Assembly: GCA_020635015.1 (NCBI GenBank)
Contig: JACKAP010000044.1
Span: 1-6,626, forward strand
Reading direction: 5' to 3'
Length of the DNA: 6,626 bases
Source of the DNA: Calditrichia bacterium
Lineage (GTDB): Bacteria > Calditrichota > Calditrichia > RBG-13-44-9 > J075
The notes beneath the pieces are model-generated. The model made no database searches, had not been told where the DNA came from, and saw nothing but the letters and a program-made list of their open reading frames with translations. Positions within the stretch are counted from its first letter, which is position 1. Each line of letters starts with the position of its first letter. The translations under genes and the position numbers were made by a program. This document shows, one piece after another, positions 5,756 to 6,626 of this stretch.

Positions 5756-6136
5756 ATGAAAAGGATTCCACACCATCCGCGGTTGATGACATTGTTCATT
5801 TTTCTGTCGCTGACATTGCTGGCCTGCGGCCAGGAGCAAACGCTTCCGGCCGGGGAAGATTCCCTGCCGGAAACGATTGCTCCGGCTAGCGATTCGACGG
5901 CCGGCGGCCGGAGGGTTTGCCGCTTTATCGACCGCGACGGCGATGGTTTTAACGACCGGGCCCGCGATCACGACGGCGACGGCATTCCCAACGGTCTCGA
6001 TCCGGACTGGCGGCGTTCCAAAGCGCATCGAGTGCGCCGGGGGCGGCAACTGCCCCAACTGCATATCCGCAACGATCGCCGCAATGCGCCGCGCTGCTGC
6101 CGCTGTGCCGGCCCTCTACCGCTGGCCGGGGGGTGA
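5756..6136 (+). CDS. Small lipoprotein with two DxDxDG calcium-type loops; C-terminus doubtful
   Basis: The 126-residue reading frame opens with a lipoprotein signal: MKRIPHHPR, hydrophobic MTLFIFLSLT, lipobox LLAC with Cys24. After a Pro/Ser/Glu-rich spacer come two adjacent EF-hand-like or thrombospondin type 3-like loops. D59-D67 reads DRDGDGFND and D71-D84 reads DHDGDGIPNGLDPD, matching DxDxDGxxN/D with DPD at the end. These normally bind Ca2+; other divalent ions are possible. The start has no strong ribosome site, and ATG 5786 would shorten the signal. From about residue 86 (base 6011) the frame turns Arg-rich, ending with a CCxC cluster. The +1 frame reads on more plausibly as GVPKRIECAGGGNCPNC and stays open to 6233, so a frameshift is possible. 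I do not recognise a named family. It lies between a two-component pair and a TolC-type efflux gene and may serve that efflux system. Confidence 0.7.
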   Translation: MKRIPHHPRLMTLFIFLSLTLLACGQEQTLPAGEDSLPETIAPASDSTAGGRRVCRFIDRDGDGFNDRARDHDGDGIPNGLDPDWRRSKAHRVRRGRQLPQLHIRNDRRNAPRCCRCAGPLPLAGG

Positions 6137-6223
6137 TTGCACCGAAACCGCAAGCCAAATCGGTTCTATATATCAACAGGGTTTTGTATATTGTGCGAAT
6201 TTATTGATGATCGAGACATTCCG

Positions 6224-6260
6224 GCAGCGGTAGCAGGCATCTTCCCGCCACTGCCGCTGC
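6224..6260 (+). promoter_or_regulatory. GC-rich stem-loop in the efflux gene leader
   Basis: GCAGCGGTAG (6224-6233) pairs with CTGCCGCTGC (6251-6260) as ten pairs with one wobble and a 17-base loop. No U-tract follows, so it is not an intrinsic terminator. It lies 64 bases before the efflux ATG and could affect readthrough, stability or translation. Confidence 0.35.
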
Positions 6261-6309
6261 GACAGGTAATGACCGCCGCGAACGAGGAACCATCTGTTAT
6301 ATGCCAACA

Positions 6310-6315
6310 AGAGGA
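6310..6315 (+). promoter_or_regulatory. Shine-Dalgarno of the efflux gene
   Basis: AGAGGA lies nine bases before ATG 6325 and supports that start. Confidence 0.55.
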
Positions 6316-6324
6316 TAATCAACC

Positions 6325-6626
6325 ATGCGAATTATATTGCTGCTGCTGATATCGGGATGGCTTACCCTGGGTGCGCAGGCCCGGTGGGACGGGACACTGC
6401 TGCCGGATGAACAACTGACAGTCGCGCGGGCAATCGCAATCGCGATTTCCCAGAATCCCGCGCTAAACCAGTACCGCGAGGAGATCCGTAGCCAGCGTGG
6501 GGAGCGTTGGCGCGGGGTCGGCCTGCCTTCGCCGGACCTGCTGATTTTGCAGGAAGGTATCCCCCGGGAAGGCAGCGGATTCGGGGAACGGCGCTGGGGA
6601 ATCAGTCAGTCCCTGGATTTTCCCCT
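6325..6626 (+). CDS. TolC/CusC-family outer-membrane efflux protein, N-terminal part only
   Basis: One hundred codons are visible before the window ends; a full protein of this family is usually 400-480 residues. A signal peptide (MRIILLLLISGWLTLGAQA) is followed by the family's opening LTVARAIAIAISQNPALNQYR (split here only as a pattern: LTxxxAIxxAxxxNPxL), a first long helix, then GLPSPDLLI, corresponding to the usual PNPxL turn, and WGISQSLDFP, matching the conserved G(I/L)SQxL(E/D)FP strand. This identifies the outer-membrane channel of a tripartite pump, with the CusC/CzcC heavy-metal branch most likely from the style of the motifs. A periplasmic adaptor and an RND pump gene would be expected next. 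It lies divergent from an OmpR-type regulator and kinase, which fits regulated efflux. No Cys for lipid attachment is visible at the signal end, unlike CusC itself. Confidence 0.85.
   Translation, partial: MRIILLLLISGWLTLGAQARWDGTLLPDEQLTVARAIAIAISQNPALNQYREEIRSQRGERWRGVGLPSPDLLILQEGIPREGSGFGERRWGISQSLDFP

Larger units (their letters stand above)
6137..6324 (+). other. Leader region between the lipoprotein and the efflux gene
   Basis: No convincing gene is seen in these 188 bases. They hold an AT-rich block with a TATATT box (6187-6192), preceded at 17 bases by a poor -35 (TTCTAT, 6164-6169), and then a 10-pair stem-loop. If the lipoprotein frame is really shifted by one base, its coding could run to 6233 and occupy the first half of this gap. 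Confidence 0.5.

Noticed and set aside
5868..5874. CGGAAAC half-site inside the lipoprotein gene as a second operator
   Set aside because: Only a half-site inside coding sequence, without the mirrored arm; expected by chance.
6137..6349. Small plus-strand open frame overlapping the efflux start
   Set aside because: Poor composition, no ribosome site, and it overlaps the clear TolC-type start in another frame.

Overview
The window (about 55-60% GC by eye) carries seven complete protein genes and the start of an eighth. All appear to be chromosomal genes of a Gram-negative bacterium. Features that recall the Bacteroidota/Calditrichota (FCB-like) side of the tree are a membrane-anchored CxxCH haem-binding-domain protein, a PepSY-like lipoprotein, PAP2 proteins whose last residue is Phe, and a lipoprotein with DxDxDG calcium-type loops. 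This placement rests on protein style only and is tentative. I see no tRNA, rRNA, CRISPR array, insertion sequence or phage gene.

Layout. (1) 52-555 (+): small membrane-anchored c-type haem protein. (2) 556-660: convergent intergenic gap with a perfect 20-bp hairpin. (3) 661-3107 (-): leftward run of three exported proteins. In transcription order these are a canonical PAP2 phosphatase (2286-3107), a second, divergent PAP2 protein (1251-2252, only 33 nt downstream) and a two-repeat PepSY-like lipoprotein (661-1170, 80 nt further, possibly with its own promoter). (4) 3108-3422: non-coding, with a candidate promoter for the PAP2 run and a very C-rich, G-poor transcript tail below the kinase gene that looks Rho-type. 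(5) 3423-5500 (-): a two-component system, response regulator then histidine kinase, with ATGA overlap. (6) 5501-5755: divergent regulatory gap with a 7-1-7 dyad and a 12-bp stem that has a competing partner. (7) 5756-6136 (+): small lipoprotein with two calcium-type loops and a doubtful C-terminus. (8) 6325-6626 (+, cut by the window end): N-terminus of a TolC/CusC-type outer-membrane efflux protein.

How the parts may fit together: an OmpR-type regulator and kinase facing an outer-membrane efflux gene is the arrangement of Cus/Cop/Czc-type metal or drug efflux loci. The natural reading is that the two-component pair senses an envelope signal and controls the divergent lipoprotein plus efflux genes. 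The small D-rich lipoprotein between them is the least explained piece and the best candidate for something new. The left half is a set of envelope proteins (haem, PepSY, two PAP2) with no evident tie to the efflux half.
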